Assembly: GCA_963793095.1 (NCBI GenBank)
Contig: CAWBYY010000004.1
Location: 186,001-250,000, forward strand
Direction: 5' to 3'
Length of the DNA: 64,000 nucleotides
Origin: CAVWDI01 sp963793095
GTDB taxonomy: Bacteria; Chloroflexota; Anaerolineae; Anaerolineales; UBA4823
In this document: one piece after another, positions 9,123-17,672 of the stretch
Layout: each line of letters opens with the position of its first letter
Position numbering within the stretch: the stretch's first letter is position 1
Made by a program: the position numbers and the translations under genes
The notes under the pieces: generated by a model
Seen by the model: only the letters and a program-made list of their open reading frames with translations
Database searches by the model: none
Told to the model about the DNA's origin: nothing

Positions 9123-11132
9123 ATGACTGAAAAAGTTGGAGTTTACATCTGCCATTGTGGCACTAACATCGCAAAGACTGTAGATGTAGTAGATGTTGCT
9201 ACATGGGCTGGTGAGCAACCCAACGTAGAAATCGCCCGGGAATACAAATTTATGTGCTCAAGCCTTGGTCAGGATCTTATAGAAGAGGACATAAAGGAAA
9301 AAGGATTAACCCGGGTGGTTGTTGCTTCATGCTCACCACATATGCACGAAAAAACGTTCAGGACAGCCTGTGAAAGAGGCGGTTTGAATCCCTTTTTCTT
9401 TGAAATGGCTAATATACGTGAACACGATTCCTGGACAACCGACGATAAAGAAGCTGCAACTCAAAAAGCAAAAGCGCTCACTTTTGCAGCTGTTGAGCGA
9501 GTTATCCACCACCAACCTCTCGAACCAATTCCGGTGGATATTAATTCGAATACCCTGGTCGTCGGAGGTGGTATAGCCGGTATCAGCGCTGCATTGGAAC
9601 TGGCAGATGCCGGATACCACGTTTACCTGGTTGAGCGAGAGCCATCCATCGGCGGTCATATGGCCCAATTAGACAAAACTTTCCCAACCCTCGATTGTTC
9701 AGCCTGTATCTTGACTCCAAAAATGGTTGATGTTGGTCAGCATCCCAACATCACCCTCCTGACCTACAGCGAAGTCGAGGCGGTTGAAGGTTACCTAGGA
9801 ACCTACACTGTTACAGTTCGCAAGAAAGCCCGTTACGTGGATGAGGAACACTGCACCGGTTGTGGGATCTGTATTGAAAAATGTCCTTTCAAGGTAATCG
9901 ATAACGTCTTTGAAGCTGGATTAGGCGAACGCAAGGTTATTTACAGGCCTTTCCCGCAGTCAGTTCCAAAATATCCGGTAATCGATACAGAAAACTGTGT
10001 GTATTTCCAAAGAGGTAAATGTAAAGCCTGCCAGTTATTCTGCCCTACTGAACCAAATTCAATTGATTTTGAACAGGAAGACCAAATTATCCAGATGGAA
10101 GTTGGAAATATAATACTCGCTACTGGATATGATTTATTTGATGTAGGCAAAATTCCCCAATATGGTTACGGCAAACTGGCGAATGTATTTACAAGCCTCG
10201 AATTCGAACGCATGGTAAATGCATCCGGACCAACCGATGGAAAAATCGTAATGCGGGATATGGAAACCCCGCCAAAAAGTGTTGCGATCGTACACTGTGT
10301 TGGTTCACGGGATGAGAATTATCATAAATATTGCTCAAAAGTCTGCTGTATGTATTCCCTGAAATTTGCGCATCTGGTTCACGAACGCATTCCAGAAGCA
10401 GAGGTATACAACTGTTATATCGATATGCGTACTCCAGGTAAGGGATATGAAGAATTCTACGACCGGCTACTAGAAGAAGGTACCCATTTTATTCGAGGAA
10501 AAGTTGCCGAAATAACCGATGTGGCCCGAATTCCCCAGGAAGAAGGGAAGCTGGTAGTTCAGGTGGCCGATACCCTTATCGGCAAGCAGCGCCGGATTCC
10601 AGTGGATATGGTCATATTGAGTCCTGCAATGGAGGCAAAGCCTGATTCACGTGAAGTATCACAGCTCTTCAAAATGGGTTGTGACTTTGATGGCTTTTTT
10701 GTTGAACGCCACCCCAAGCTTGATCCGGTTGCGACCATGACCGAAGGAATCTACGTAGTAGGCGCATGCCAGGGTCCTAAAGATGTGCCCGAAAGTGTCG
10801 CCCAGGGCGCAGCAGCCGCCGCACGGGTTGCAAGCCTTATAAGCCGCGGTACTGTAATGATGGAACCTGTCCGGGCTAGTATAAATCAGGAAGAGTGCTC
10901 TGGATGCCGGATTTGCAACAATATGTGCCCCTACAATGCGATTATATTCCATGAAGATCGACAGGTCTCAGAAGTAATCACAGCGCTTTGCCAGGGTTGC
11001 GGTACCTGTGTTGCTGCATGTCCAAGTGGGATTATAACTGGTGCGCACTTTACAAATGACCAGCTATTTTCCCAGATCGAAGGAATATTGTGGGATGTTC
11101 GTACTGAGTCCGAACTGGTGCCTGGAGATTAG
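9123..11132 (+). CDS. hdrA: Heterodisulfide reductase-like subunit A (flavin iron-sulfur bifurcation core)
   Basis: A 669-residue HdrA. The N-terminal domain has CHCGTN and SCSPHMHEKTF, and the FAD-binding Rossmann motif is VVGGGIAGISAALELA followed by GGHMAQLDKTFPTLDCS. There is a ferredoxin pair around CTGCGICIEKCP and CKACQLFCP, the central VHCVGSRD with clustered cysteines, and a C-terminal ferredoxin domain with CSGCRICNNMCP and CQGCGTCVAACP. HdrA is the site of flavin-based electron bifurcation, splitting electrons from MvhADG between ferredoxin and HdrBC. The length matches the roughly 650-residue canonical form, and there is no second HdrA-type fusion. GGAG stands before ATG. The next gene, mvhD, starts 10 bases later. 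Confidence 0.95.
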   Translation: MTEKVGVYICHCGTNIAKTVDVVDVATWAGEQPNVEIAREYKFMCSSLGQDLIEEDIKEKGLTRVVVASCSPHMHEKTFRTACERGGLNPFFFEMANIREHDSWTTDDKEAATQKAKALTFAAVERVIHHQPLEPIPVDINSNTLVVGGGIAGISAALELADAGYHVYLVEREPSIGGHMAQLDKTFPTLDCSACILTPKMVDVGQHPNITLLTYSEVEAVEGYLGTYTVTVRKKARYVDEEHCTGCGICIEKCPFKVIDNVFEAGLGERKVIYRPFPQSVPKYPVIDTENCVYFQRGKCKACQLFCPTEPNSIDFEQEDQIIQMEVGNIILATGYDLFDVGKIPQYGYGKLANVFTSLEFERMVNASGPTDGKIVMRDMETPPKSVAIVHCVGSRDENYHKYCSKVCCMYSLKFAHLVHERIPEAEVYNCYIDMRTPGKGYEEFYDRLLEEGTHFIRGKVAEITDVARIPQEEGKLVVQVADTLIGKQRRIPVDMVILSPAMEAKPDSREVSQLFKMGCDFDGFFVERHPKLDPVATMTEGIYVVGACQGPKDVPESVAQGAAAAARVASLISRGTVMMEPVRASINQEECSGCRICNNMCPYNAIIFHEDRQVSEVITALCQGCGTCVAACPSGIITGAHFTNDQLFSQIEGILWDVRTESELVPGD

Positions 11133-11142
11133 GAGATTAATT

Positions 11143-11628
11143 ATGAGTGAACAATTTGAACCTGTTATCGTAGGATTTTTATGCAATTGGTGTTCATATC
11201 GTGCAGCAGATTTAGCCGGAACCGCCCGGATTCACTATGCGCCTAATATGCGCCCTATCCGGGTGATGTGCAGTGGCCGGGTTGATCCGCAGTTCGTGTT
11301 GAAGGCGCTTAGAGAGGGTGCCGATGGAGTTATGATCGCTGGCTGTCATCCCGGTGAATGTCATTATGTCTCCGGTAATATCAAAGCCCTCCGCCGCTTT
11401 ATTTTATTAAAGAAAATGCTCAAGCAATTGGGGGTTGAAGAAGAACGGGTCCAGATTGTGTGGGCATCTGCTTCAGAAGGCATAATATTAGCCGAAGCAG
11501 TGAATAAAATGACCGAACAGATTAGAAAATTGGGTCCGCTAAATTGGAACCAGACCGTACTGGGTGGCGGAAATGGGCACGGAAAAATGGCGCCAGTTGA
11601 AGTAGAAACTGAAGCGGAGGAGGTGTAA
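11143..11628 (+). CDS. mvhD: Hydrogenase iron-sulfur subunit D, Hdr-Mvh connector
   Basis: A 161-residue MvhD-type protein with paired cysteines CNWCSY, MCSGR and CHPGEC that hold a [2Fe-2S] cluster. MvhD passes electrons from the hydrogenase to HdrA, and its location between hdrA and mvhG fits. An in-frame start 102 bases upstream lies inside hdrA and is rejected: ATG 11143 has AGGAG at 11131-11135 and gives the conserved N-terminus (EPVIVGFLCNWC). The C-terminal 30 residues after GPLNWNQ are low-complexity and acidic. Confidence 0.93.
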   Translation: MSEQFEPVIVGFLCNWCSYRAADLAGTARIHYAPNMRPIRVMCSGRVDPQFVLKALREGADGVMIAGCHPGECHYVSGNIKALRRFILLKKMLKQLGVEEERVQIVWASASEGIILAEAVNKMTEQIRKLGPLNWNQTVLGGGNGHGKMAPVEVETEAEEV

Positions 11629-11629
11629 T

Positions 11630-12658
11630 ATGTCGGAGAATGGAAAACCAAAATTAGGAATGTACTGGGCTTCCTCTTGTGGTGGTTGTGAAATATCTAT
11701 TTTGAATATCCACGAGCATATCCTGGTTGTTGATGAAGTTTTCGACATTGCTTTCTTCCCATGCATTGCTGATTTTAAAACAAAAGACGTGAAAAATTAC
11801 CCGGATGGATATATTGATGTCTGTCTTTTCAATGGCGCCATCCGGAATTCTGAAAATGAAGAGATGGCAAAACTGTTACGCCAGAAATCAAAAGTTCTTG
11901 TTGCCTACGGTTCTTGCTCATATGAAGGTTGTATCCCTGCTCTTTCCAATCTAACAACCAAAGAAGCAACATTGAACAAAGTATTTCTTGATAATCCTTC
12001 AATCGATAATCCTGATGGCATCCTGCCGCAGCCTTTGTATGAAGTCCCGGAAGGGGAATTAGAAATACCTTTCTTTTATCACACAGTAAAATCCCTCGAC
12101 CAGGTTGTTGATGTGGATTACTATCTCCCGGGATGCCCGCCAGAACCTCCCCAAATTTGGGCAGTTCTCCAGGTTGTTGTGGCAGCGCTCACAGAAGGGG
12201 CTCCATTACCTCCCCCGGGTTCAATAGTCGGGGCTCGTAATGTCGCAGTCTGTGAAGAATGCCCATTGGTAAAAGAGGAAAAATCAATTACAAGGTTTTT
12301 CCGCCCTTACGAAATAACACCTGAACCTGGTATATGTCTGCTCGAGCAGGGTTTAGTCTGTATGGGGCCTGCAACCCGAGCAGGTTGTGGGTCATTATGC
12401 CCTCAAGTCAGTATGGGCTGCCGGGGTTGTTATGGCCCGTTGCCCGGTGTTGAAGACCAGGGAGCCAAGATGCTATCAGCAATAGCCTCTGTAATTGGCG
12501 TAGGAAATCCTGAAATGGAAGAAGATGAACTCGAGCGAGAAATTGAAGCTGTAGTGGATACTATTGCTGATCCTGCTGGCACATTTTACCGGTTCAGCAT
12601 GGCGCATTCCCTTCTTCGCCGAGCGAACTTAAATGGTGATGTACAAGGAGTTGACTGA
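11630..12658 (+). CDS. mvhG: [NiFe] hydrogenase small subunit, Mvh type
   Basis: A 342-residue hydrogenase small subunit of the NADH:quinone oxidoreductase 20-kDa family. The proximal cluster motif is SSCGGCE (Cys 17 and 20), with later cysteines in YGSCSYEGC, LPGCPPEPP and a C-terminal cluster-rich region (CEECPL, MGPATRAGCGSLCP, MGCRGCYGP). The lack of a Tat signal shows it is cytoplasmic. It carries the iron-sulfur chain from the NiFe site to MvhD. A GGAGGAGGTG site precedes ATG, and its stop overlaps the start of mvhA by one base, so the two subunits are coupled. Confidence 0.94.
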   Translation: MSENGKPKLGMYWASSCGGCEISILNIHEHILVVDEVFDIAFFPCIADFKTKDVKNYPDGYIDVCLFNGAIRNSENEEMAKLLRQKSKVLVAYGSCSYEGCIPALSNLTTKEATLNKVFLDNPSIDNPDGILPQPLYEVPEGELEIPFFYHTVKSLDQVVDVDYYLPGCPPEPPQIWAVLQVVVAALTEGAPLPPPGSIVGARNVAVCEECPLVKEEKSITRFFRPYEITPEPGICLLEQGLVCMGPATRAGCGSLCPQVSMGCRGCYGPLPGVEDQGAKMLSAIASVIGVGNPEMEEDELEREIEAVVDTIADPAGTFYRFSMAHSLLRRANLNGDVQGVD

Positions 12659-14148
12659 TGAAAAGAGTCACTATCGATCCAATTACCCGACTTGAAGGGC
12701 ATGGAAAAATTGAAATATTCCTCGATGATGCTGGTGATGTGGAAAACGTCTATTTTCAAATCCCGGAGTTACGTGGATTCGAGCAGTTTTCAATCGGCAG
12801 ACCTGCCGAGGAGATGCCCCGGATTACCAACCGGATTTGCGGTGTATGCCCGGAAGCCCATCACATGGCAGCAACCAAGGCATTAGACGCCCTTTTCCAT
12901 GTTGAACCTCCTTCAGCTGCAAAAAAGATCCGCGAGATGTTCTATATGTCGTTTTACTGCACTGACCACACAGTCCATTTCTACGCCTTGGGCGCTCCGG
13001 ACTTCGTTATTGGCCCGCAGGGTCCCCCTGCTGAAAGGAATATTCTTGGAGTGATCCATAAAGTCGGATTGGAAATTGGAAAAGAAGTTATCGCCTGTCG
13101 AAAACGGAACCACGAAGTGATTGCGATGTTAGGCGGTCGCGGGATTCATCCTGTAGCAGGTCTTCCGGGTGGGTGGAGCAAAGCAATCAACGAGGAAGAG
13201 CGAGCAGAGATCGAACAAGTTGCCAAGGAAAATATTGATTTTGGTTTGTTCAGTCTAAAACTCTTTGAGGATGTCGTTCTCAGCAACCAGGAATATGTTG
13301 ATTTGATCCTCTCAGATGCATACACCCACAACACCTATTACATGGGCACCGTCGATGAAAATAACCATGTCAATTTCTACGACGGGATGATCCGGGTTAC
13401 CGATCCCGAAGGTAGTGAATTTGTTAAGTATGAAGCCAAGGAATACGCCAAGCATATTGCTGAACGGGTTGAACCTTGGACATATTTAAAGTATCCGTAT
13501 CTGAAGGAAGTCGGATGGAAGGGTTTTGTGGATGGAATGGACAGCGGCGTTTACTGCGCAACACCCCTTTCCAGGTTGAATGCATCTGATGGAATGGCTA
13601 CCCCCAAAGCCCAGGAATTTTTTGAAAAGTTCTATGAAACCCTGGGAAGCGAAAAAGTAAATGGGCGGTATAAACCAGTTCATCACAGGCTGGCGACACA
13701 CTGGGCACGGCTCGTGGAGTTGCTGTATGCAGCAGAGCGGATGCTAGAACTGGCGACCGATCCTGAAATTACTGACCCGAATGTTCGTGCCCCAGTAACC
13801 GAAACACCCGATGAAGGCATTGGTTGTGTTGAAGCGCCGCGAGGAACCCTGACCCACCACTATAAGACCGATAAGAATGGGATCTTAACGGATGTTAATT
13901 TAATTGTTGGGACTACGAATAATTATGCTCCCATCACTATGTCAGTTAAGAAAGCTGCCGAGTCCCTTATCAATAAGGATACCGAAGTGACTGAAGGGTT
14001 ATTGAATATGGTGGAAATGGCGTTCCGCAATTACGATCCCTGCATGTCATGTGCGACCCATTCTCTCCCTGGGCAGATGCCTTTAGAAATAATCATCCGC
14101 GATACTGAAGGAAATAAGATCAAAAGATTAAGCCAGTTTATAGAATAA
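12658..14148 (+). CDS. mvhA: [NiFe] hydrogenase large subunit, Mvh type (group 3c)
   Basis: A 496-residue catalytic subunit. Both nickel-binding motifs are intact: RICGVCPEAHH (Cys 61 and 64) and DPCMSCATH (Cys 462 and 465, His 468). The N-terminal signature DPITRLEGHG is present. Twenty-eight residues follow the final His, and a maturation protease is encoded next door, so C-terminal processing after His 468 is plausible. The Hdr neighbours place it in group 3c, the F420-nonreducing, Hdr-linked hydrogenases. The predicted role is cytoplasmic H2 oxidation feeding HdrA, or the reverse. Confidence 0.95.
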   Translation: MKRVTIDPITRLEGHGKIEIFLDDAGDVENVYFQIPELRGFEQFSIGRPAEEMPRITNRICGVCPEAHHMAATKALDALFHVEPPSAAKKIREMFYMSFYCTDHTVHFYALGAPDFVIGPQGPPAERNILGVIHKVGLEIGKEVIACRKRNHEVIAMLGGRGIHPVAGLPGGWSKAINEEERAEIEQVAKENIDFGLFSLKLFEDVVLSNQEYVDLILSDAYTHNTYYMGTVDENNHVNFYDGMIRVTDPEGSEFVKYEAKEYAKHIAERVEPWTYLKYPYLKEVGWKGFVDGMDSGVYCATPLSRLNASDGMATPKAQEFFEKFYETLGSEKVNGRYKPVHHRLATHWARLVELLYAAERMLELATDPEITDPNVRAPVTETPDEGIGCVEAPRGTLTHHYKTDKNGILTDVNLIVGTTNNYAPITMSVKKAAESLINKDTEVTEGLLNMVEMAFRNYDPCMSCATHSLPGQMPLEIIIRDTEGNKIKRLSQFIE

Positions 14149-14158
14149 ATTTGAAATT

Positions 14159-14199
14159 CAACCTTGCGAAATCTGGCGAATAACCTATTCGCAAGGTTG
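14159..14199 (+). promoter_or_regulatory. Intercistronic hairpin upstream of the protease gene
   Basis: CAACCTTGCGAA (14159-14170) pairs perfectly with TTCGCAAGGTTG (14188-14199), giving a 12-bp stem with a 17-base loop. It has no T run and ends right before the AAGGA ribosome site of the next gene, so a transcript stabiliser, processing site or translational control element is more likely than a terminator. The stem is visible; the role is inferred. Confidence 0.6.
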
Positions 14200-14209
14200 A
14201 AGGATTATT

Positions 14210-14704
14210 ATGAAAACAATCATTGTCGGTTTGGGGAATCCAATTCTTTCAGATGACGGCGTGGGCGTTCTCTGTGCAAATGAAATCAAGAAATTAATAC
14301 CGCGCAAGATGGAGGAGGATGTTGAAATTACAGAAGCATGTGTTGGCGGTATCCGACTTATGGAATTATTGGTTGGCTACGACAGGGCGATTATTATTGA
14401 TGCGATAAAAAGCAATAACGGGCACAGTGTCGGTGCCATCCGCAAAATGTCACTTAATGATTTACGTGAAATAAGTCCGACCCAGCACAGCTCATCCGCT
14501 CACGATACTTCGCTGGTCACTGCAATCGATTTCGGCAAGAAACTGGGATTACGCCTCCCTTTTGAGTATTATATATATGCCATCGAAGTGGACAATATAT
14601 CTGATTTTAGTGAGAACCCAAGTCATGAGGTATCCCTGGCTATTCCAATGGTATCTGAGATGGTTCTTAATGATCTCAAGGACTATTCAAATGCCAATGG
14701 ATAA
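14210..14704 (+). CDS. Hydrogenase maturation protease
   Basis: A 164-residue HyaD/HycI/FrcD-type endopeptidase. It starts with GLGNPILSDDGVG, the family signature with a metal-binding Asp. The second Asp is in IIIDAI, and a His lies in the SSSAHDTSL stretch. The enzyme trims the C-terminus of the hydrogenase large subunit after nickel insertion, and mvhA just upstream is the obvious substrate. It is 61 bases downstream of mvhA behind a strong hairpin. Its ribosome site AAGGA touches the hairpin foot. Confidence 0.9.
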   Translation: MKTIIVGLGNPILSDDGVGVLCANEIKKLIPRKMEEDVEITEACVGGIRLMELLVGYDRAIIIDAIKSNNGHSVGAIRKMSLNDLREISPTQHSSSAHDTSLVTAIDFGKKLGLRLPFEYYIYAIEVDNISDFSENPSHEVSLAIPMVSEMVLNDLKDYSNANG

Positions 14705-14771
14705 GAAGCCATTTATGAATATCAATAATAAAATAATAATTTTTTTTATGTAAGGAATTTGGAGGATTGTA

Positions 14772-15269
14772 ATGATATCACCAGAAGTGCTGCGCAGATT
14801 CCCGTTTTTCTCCCGTTTGAGTTTAGCGCAAATCCAGATCCTGTCTAAACTTGCAACGGAGCAGAAATTCGAACCCGACCACTCCTTTTTTCGTGAAGAT
14901 GAGGACGCGGAAAGTTTTTATTTATTACTGGAGGGAGCAGTTGCAATCATATTTGAACTGCCCGTAAGGGATGTCGAACACAAATTATCAGACCAGTTTT
15001 CCCGAGAATTAAAAACAAAAGATGTTGTTATAAGCACTGTAGGTCCTGGGGATGTGTTTGGCTGGTCAGGAATAGTCCCTCCCCATAAAGCGACGTCTGG
15101 AGCTAAATCTTTGACAACCTGCCGGGTTATAGCTTTTGACTGCAAAGCACTTGCTGAGGAATTTGAGAAGGATTGTGGTTTTGGATACATCATGATGCAA
15201 AAAGCAGCCCAGGTTATCAGCGAAAGACTGCGCGACCTCAGGATTGAGTCACTAGCATACGCAGCCTGA
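14772..15269 (+). CDS. Cyclic-nucleotide-binding (Crp-like) domain protein without a DNA-binding domain
   Basis: A 165-residue protein starting with the family pattern of CNBD sensors (LRRFPFFSRLSLAQIQILSKLA), then a jelly-roll with ESFYLLLEGAVAIIF and VGPGDVFGWSG, ending in a helix (SERLRDLRIESL). The length leaves no room for the helix-turn-helix of Crp/Fnr regulators. The GDVFGWS segment lacks the full Arg-containing cAMP pocket, so the ligand is uncertain. GGAGG precedes ATG. It is the last gene before a terminator in the redox cluster, and single CNBD proteins are often found beside Hdr or hydrogenase genes. Function is inferred only from location. Confidence 0.8.
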   Translation: MISPEVLRRFPFFSRLSLAQIQILSKLATEQKFEPDHSFFREDEDAESFYLLLEGAVAIIFELPVRDVEHKLSDQFSRELKTKDVVISTVGPGDVFGWSGIVPPHKATSGAKSLTTCRVIAFDCKALAEEFEKDCGFGYIMMQKAAQVISERLRDLRIESLAYAA

Positions 15270-15288
15270 TTAATGGTATAGATTTCTT

Positions 15289-15318
15289 AACCTTCCCTTT
15301 TTAAGGGAAGGTTTTTTT
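15289..15318 (+). terminator. Rho-independent terminator closing the redox cluster
   Basis: AACCTTCCCTT pairs with AAGGGAAGGTT around a short loop, followed by a T7 run. It sits 20 bases after the CNBD gene and overlaps the tail of the convergent esterase gene. Confidence 0.85.
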
Positions 15319-15988
15319 ATTTAATCGATTCCATTTTGTAAAAATTTCTGAGGCTCCTGAAACAATAGATACTCAATTTATGGCCGACATCATCCTCACA
15401 GTAAGTTACATCCGCACCCGCCTTTTGAAGTAGATTTACTGATTCCCTTGCTTTTTCTACTCGCACATATTGATCTCTGGTCCCGTGAGCAATGAAAATA
15501 CGTTTTCCCGCCAAAGGCTGGTCATCAACGAACAATTCAAAATTTTCTGGTAAAAACCCAGATAGCCCTGCAATAGATCTGATAGCACCAGGTTTTAATA
15601 ACCCTAATGTATACCCCAATGCTGCTCCCTGACTGAAACCTAGAATTGATATTTTTGATTTATCTCCCCCGTAGTCATTTATTCTCTCAAACAACGGAAA
15701 TAACCCTTCTACAGCCGGTTTGAACCTCTCCAGATTCGGCAATTCATAATTAAGATCTTCGAGCCAGCCGTAACCTCCTGAACCATATTCGAAAATCCCC
15801 CTGGGTGAAACTAAAAGCGTCTCACCAGGCAATCGACCTGAAAATATCCACATGGAATCCTCATTACCAGTCCAGCCATGAAGCATAATTATTACTGGAT
15901 GTGGTCCCGAACAATCCGGAATAAGAATTCGCACTATAAGACCGTTTATTGTAATGATTTCGGTGTTATATAAATAATCATTTTTCAT
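15317..15988 (-). CDS. Alpha/beta hydrolase, phospholipase/carboxylesterase type
   Basis: A 223-residue serine hydrolase. The oxyanion region is MLHGWTGNEDSMW, the nucleophile elbow is GFSQGAALG, and the catalytic His is probably in the C-terminal YCEDDVGHKLS, with Asp in GTRDQYV. This matches the YpfH/YitV carboxylesterase and phospholipase class, which hydrolyse short acyl esters. No signal peptide is seen, so it is cytoplasmic. It converges on the redox operon. The substrate cannot be predicted. ATG is preceded only by a weak purine-rich site. Confidence 0.87.
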   Translation of the reverse strand: MKNDYLYNTEIITINGLIVRILIPDCSGPHPVIIMLHGWTGNEDSMWIFSGRLPGETLLVSPRGIFEYGSGGYGWLEDLNYELPNLERFKPAVEGLFPLFERINDYGGDKSKISILGFSQGAALGYTLGLLKPGAIRSIAGLSGFLPENFELFVDDQPLAGKRIFIAHGTRDQYVRVEKARESVNLLQKAGADVTYCEDDVGHKLSIYCFRSLRNFYKMESIK

Positions 15989-16198
15989 TGTCAGTTTCTT
16001 CGCCGGTCAAGATATTTATGCCATCAAACCCGATCAGATATTTTTTTCCTTACACGAACCGGTTCCCCGATTATCTACAATCTCACCAGAGATCAGGCAA
16101 GTGTGAATAATTTCTCAACATCTGCATCTACATTTAATTAGAACACACTGATTATATTCAAAACCTATCAATCTTATCTAATAAGGTAAAATTATATA

Positions 16199-16543
16199 AT
16201 GTCTCAAAAATTTCAATGGGAGCGGGATTTTTCCAAAGAAATTGAAAATGCCAGATATTCTCGAGAAGCGGGAAATGAAGGCCGTGCGAGGGTATCTGCC
16301 CGTCGGGCAGCAGGAATCGCTGCAGGTGTATATCTCTCCCAGATTATGCCTGATTATAAAATAAAAGGCGCCCTGGAAAATTTATCTGATCTTCAATCTC
16401 ACCCAGATGTTCGGGATAATATTAAAGAACTGGTAAATATTTTCCTTATCCGTGTTGATTATGACCACAATCTTCCAATCGAAGCTGATTTAATTGAACA
16501 AGCGATTAATTTAAAGAATTTACTATTAACACCGGAAGAGTAA
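16199..16543 (+). CDS. Small uncharacterised helical protein, possibly HEPN-like
   Basis: A 114-residue protein without membrane or secretion signal. It is predicted helical, with a charged N-terminus, ARRAAGIAAGVYL in the middle and two later helices (RDNIKELVNIFL, LIEQAINLKNLL). The general look (paired helices, basic ARRA core) recalls HEPN-fold proteins, but I do not see a clear Rx4-6H motif, so this is only a suggestion. A TAAAAT box ends about 7 bases before ATG, so the message may be leaderless. It is 4 bases upstream of a cupin gene and heads a three-gene cluster. Confidence 0.65.
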   Translation: MSQKFQWERDFSKEIENARYSREAGNEGRARVSARRAAGIAAGVYLSQIMPDYKIKGALENLSDLQSHPDVRDNIKELVNIFLIRVDYDHNLPIEADLIEQAINLKNLLLTPEE

Positions 16544-16547
16544 AAAT

Positions 16548-16874
16548 ATGAATGATTTTCAATATATCTCCGACCTGAATAAATTAGTCACTGATTTACA
16601 ACCAGACAGCATCCTGAGCCGGACTATCCATAACGAAAATGGAGTGAAGATAATTTTATTTGTCTTTGCCAGCGGACAGGCGCTTACTGAACATACCTCT
16701 GCATCAAAAGCGTTTATTCATGTAATCTATGGGAAAGCCGAAATCAAAGTGCAAGATTTCTCCGAGACCGTAGAACCTGGTGCCTGGTTTTATTTACCTG
16801 CAGAGGTCCCCCACAGTATTTCTGCGCTTACAGAAATGCGAATGCTGTTATATCTTTTCAAATCTGGTGATTAA
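16548..16874 (+). CDS. Small cupin-domain protein
   Basis: A 108-residue single cupin. The beta-barrel pattern is visible: ASGQALTEHTSASKAFIHVIYGKAEIKV for the first motif (His and Glu positions partly changed) and PGAWFYLPAEVPHSISAL for the second with its His. Such small cupins bind a metal or small ligand and are often sensors or isomerases. The two motifs retain enough His residues for metal binding, but the typical G(X)5HXH is reduced to one His plus Thr. It is coupled to its neighbours by 4-base and 17-base gaps. The specific role is unknown. Confidence 0.82.
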   Translation: MNDFQYISDLNKLVTDLQPDSILSRTIHNENGVKIILFVFASGQALTEHTSASKAFIHVIYGKAEIKVQDFSETVEPGAWFYLPAEVPHSISALTEMRMLLYLFKSGD

Positions 16875-16891
16875 AGGTTTCAGGCAGATTT

Positions 16892-17653
16892 ATGAAAATT
16901 CTGGCAATTATTTCTGGCGAATATGGTAAAAGGCATGTTTCTAACATCCAAACTCATAGACCTTCAAACTGGGAAGTTCAGATATGGCAGGCACCTGAAT
17001 CTTTCCCAATAGTGATCGATTACCCAGAAGAGTATATTCCAGCAAATTTACCAGAAACAGATTTACTTTTATCCTTTGGCGAACATCGCGGTGTAGCTGA
17101 ATTAATTCAGGAGATCGCCATACAAACAGGCTCAAAATCTGTAATTGCCCCTGTGGACAATGAAAGTTGGCTTCCGCGAGGATTGGCGAGACAGCTGCGG
17201 AACTGGATGAAAGATATAAATGTTGTCTGTGTCACTCCTAAGCCGCTCTGTTCTCTCACTGAAACTGATTATCTCGAATCCAGGTTTAAAAGAATCAGCT
17301 ACAGTGACCCACTGATCACTGAATTTGCTGGATTTTTTGGACAACCAGAGATTCAGCTAACAATTGACCAAAAAAACCGGAAAATAACACACGCAAATAT
17401 AATTAGAGATGCTGTATGTGGTTGCGCTCGTTTTGCAGCAGAAGGTTTAATTGATGTACCAGTTGATGATGCAGAAGAAAAAGCTGGTTTGCTCCATCAC
17501 CATTTCCCGTGTCTTGCCTCAATGGGAAAGGATTCGGATTTTGGAGATACATTAATGCATATCTCAGGCAATTTACTTAAAGAGAATATAAATAAACAGG
17601 TGAAAGCTTATAAAGATGTCCGGTTTTTCACTCCAGGGAAACGAAGTGAATAA
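16892..17653 (+). CDS. DUF166 family protein (archaeal-type, often mislabelled thymidylate synthase)
   Basis: A 253-residue protein of the DUF166 family, known mainly from methanogenic archaea and some anaerobic bacteria. Recognisable parts are the N-terminal MKILAIISGEYGKRHVSNI, the internal VIAPVDNESWLPRGL, and a C-terminal Cys/His region: AVCGCARFAAEGL then LLHHHFPCLASM. The CxC plus HHHxxC arrangement suggests a metal or iron-sulfur site. Older databases call the family thymidylate synthase, which the sequence does not support. It is the last gene of the small HEPN-like/cupin/DUF166 cluster. Function is not established. Confidence 0.78.
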   Translation: MKILAIISGEYGKRHVSNIQTHRPSNWEVQIWQAPESFPIVIDYPEEYIPANLPETDLLLSFGEHRGVAELIQEIAIQTGSKSVIAPVDNESWLPRGLARQLRNWMKDINVVCVTPKPLCSLTETDYLESRFKRISYSDPLITEFAGFFGQPEIQLTIDQKNRKITHANIIRDAVCGCARFAAEGLIDVPVDDAEEKAGLLHHHFPCLASMGKDSDFGDTLMHISGNLLKENINKQVKAYKDVRFFTPGKRSE

Positions 17654-17672
17654 TCAATCCTCTTAGTTTCAC

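Noticed and set aside
11041..11142. Longer mvhD with 34 extra N-terminal residues
   Set aside because: This part lies inside hdrA in another frame; the ATG at 11143 has a ribosome site and the family N-terminus.
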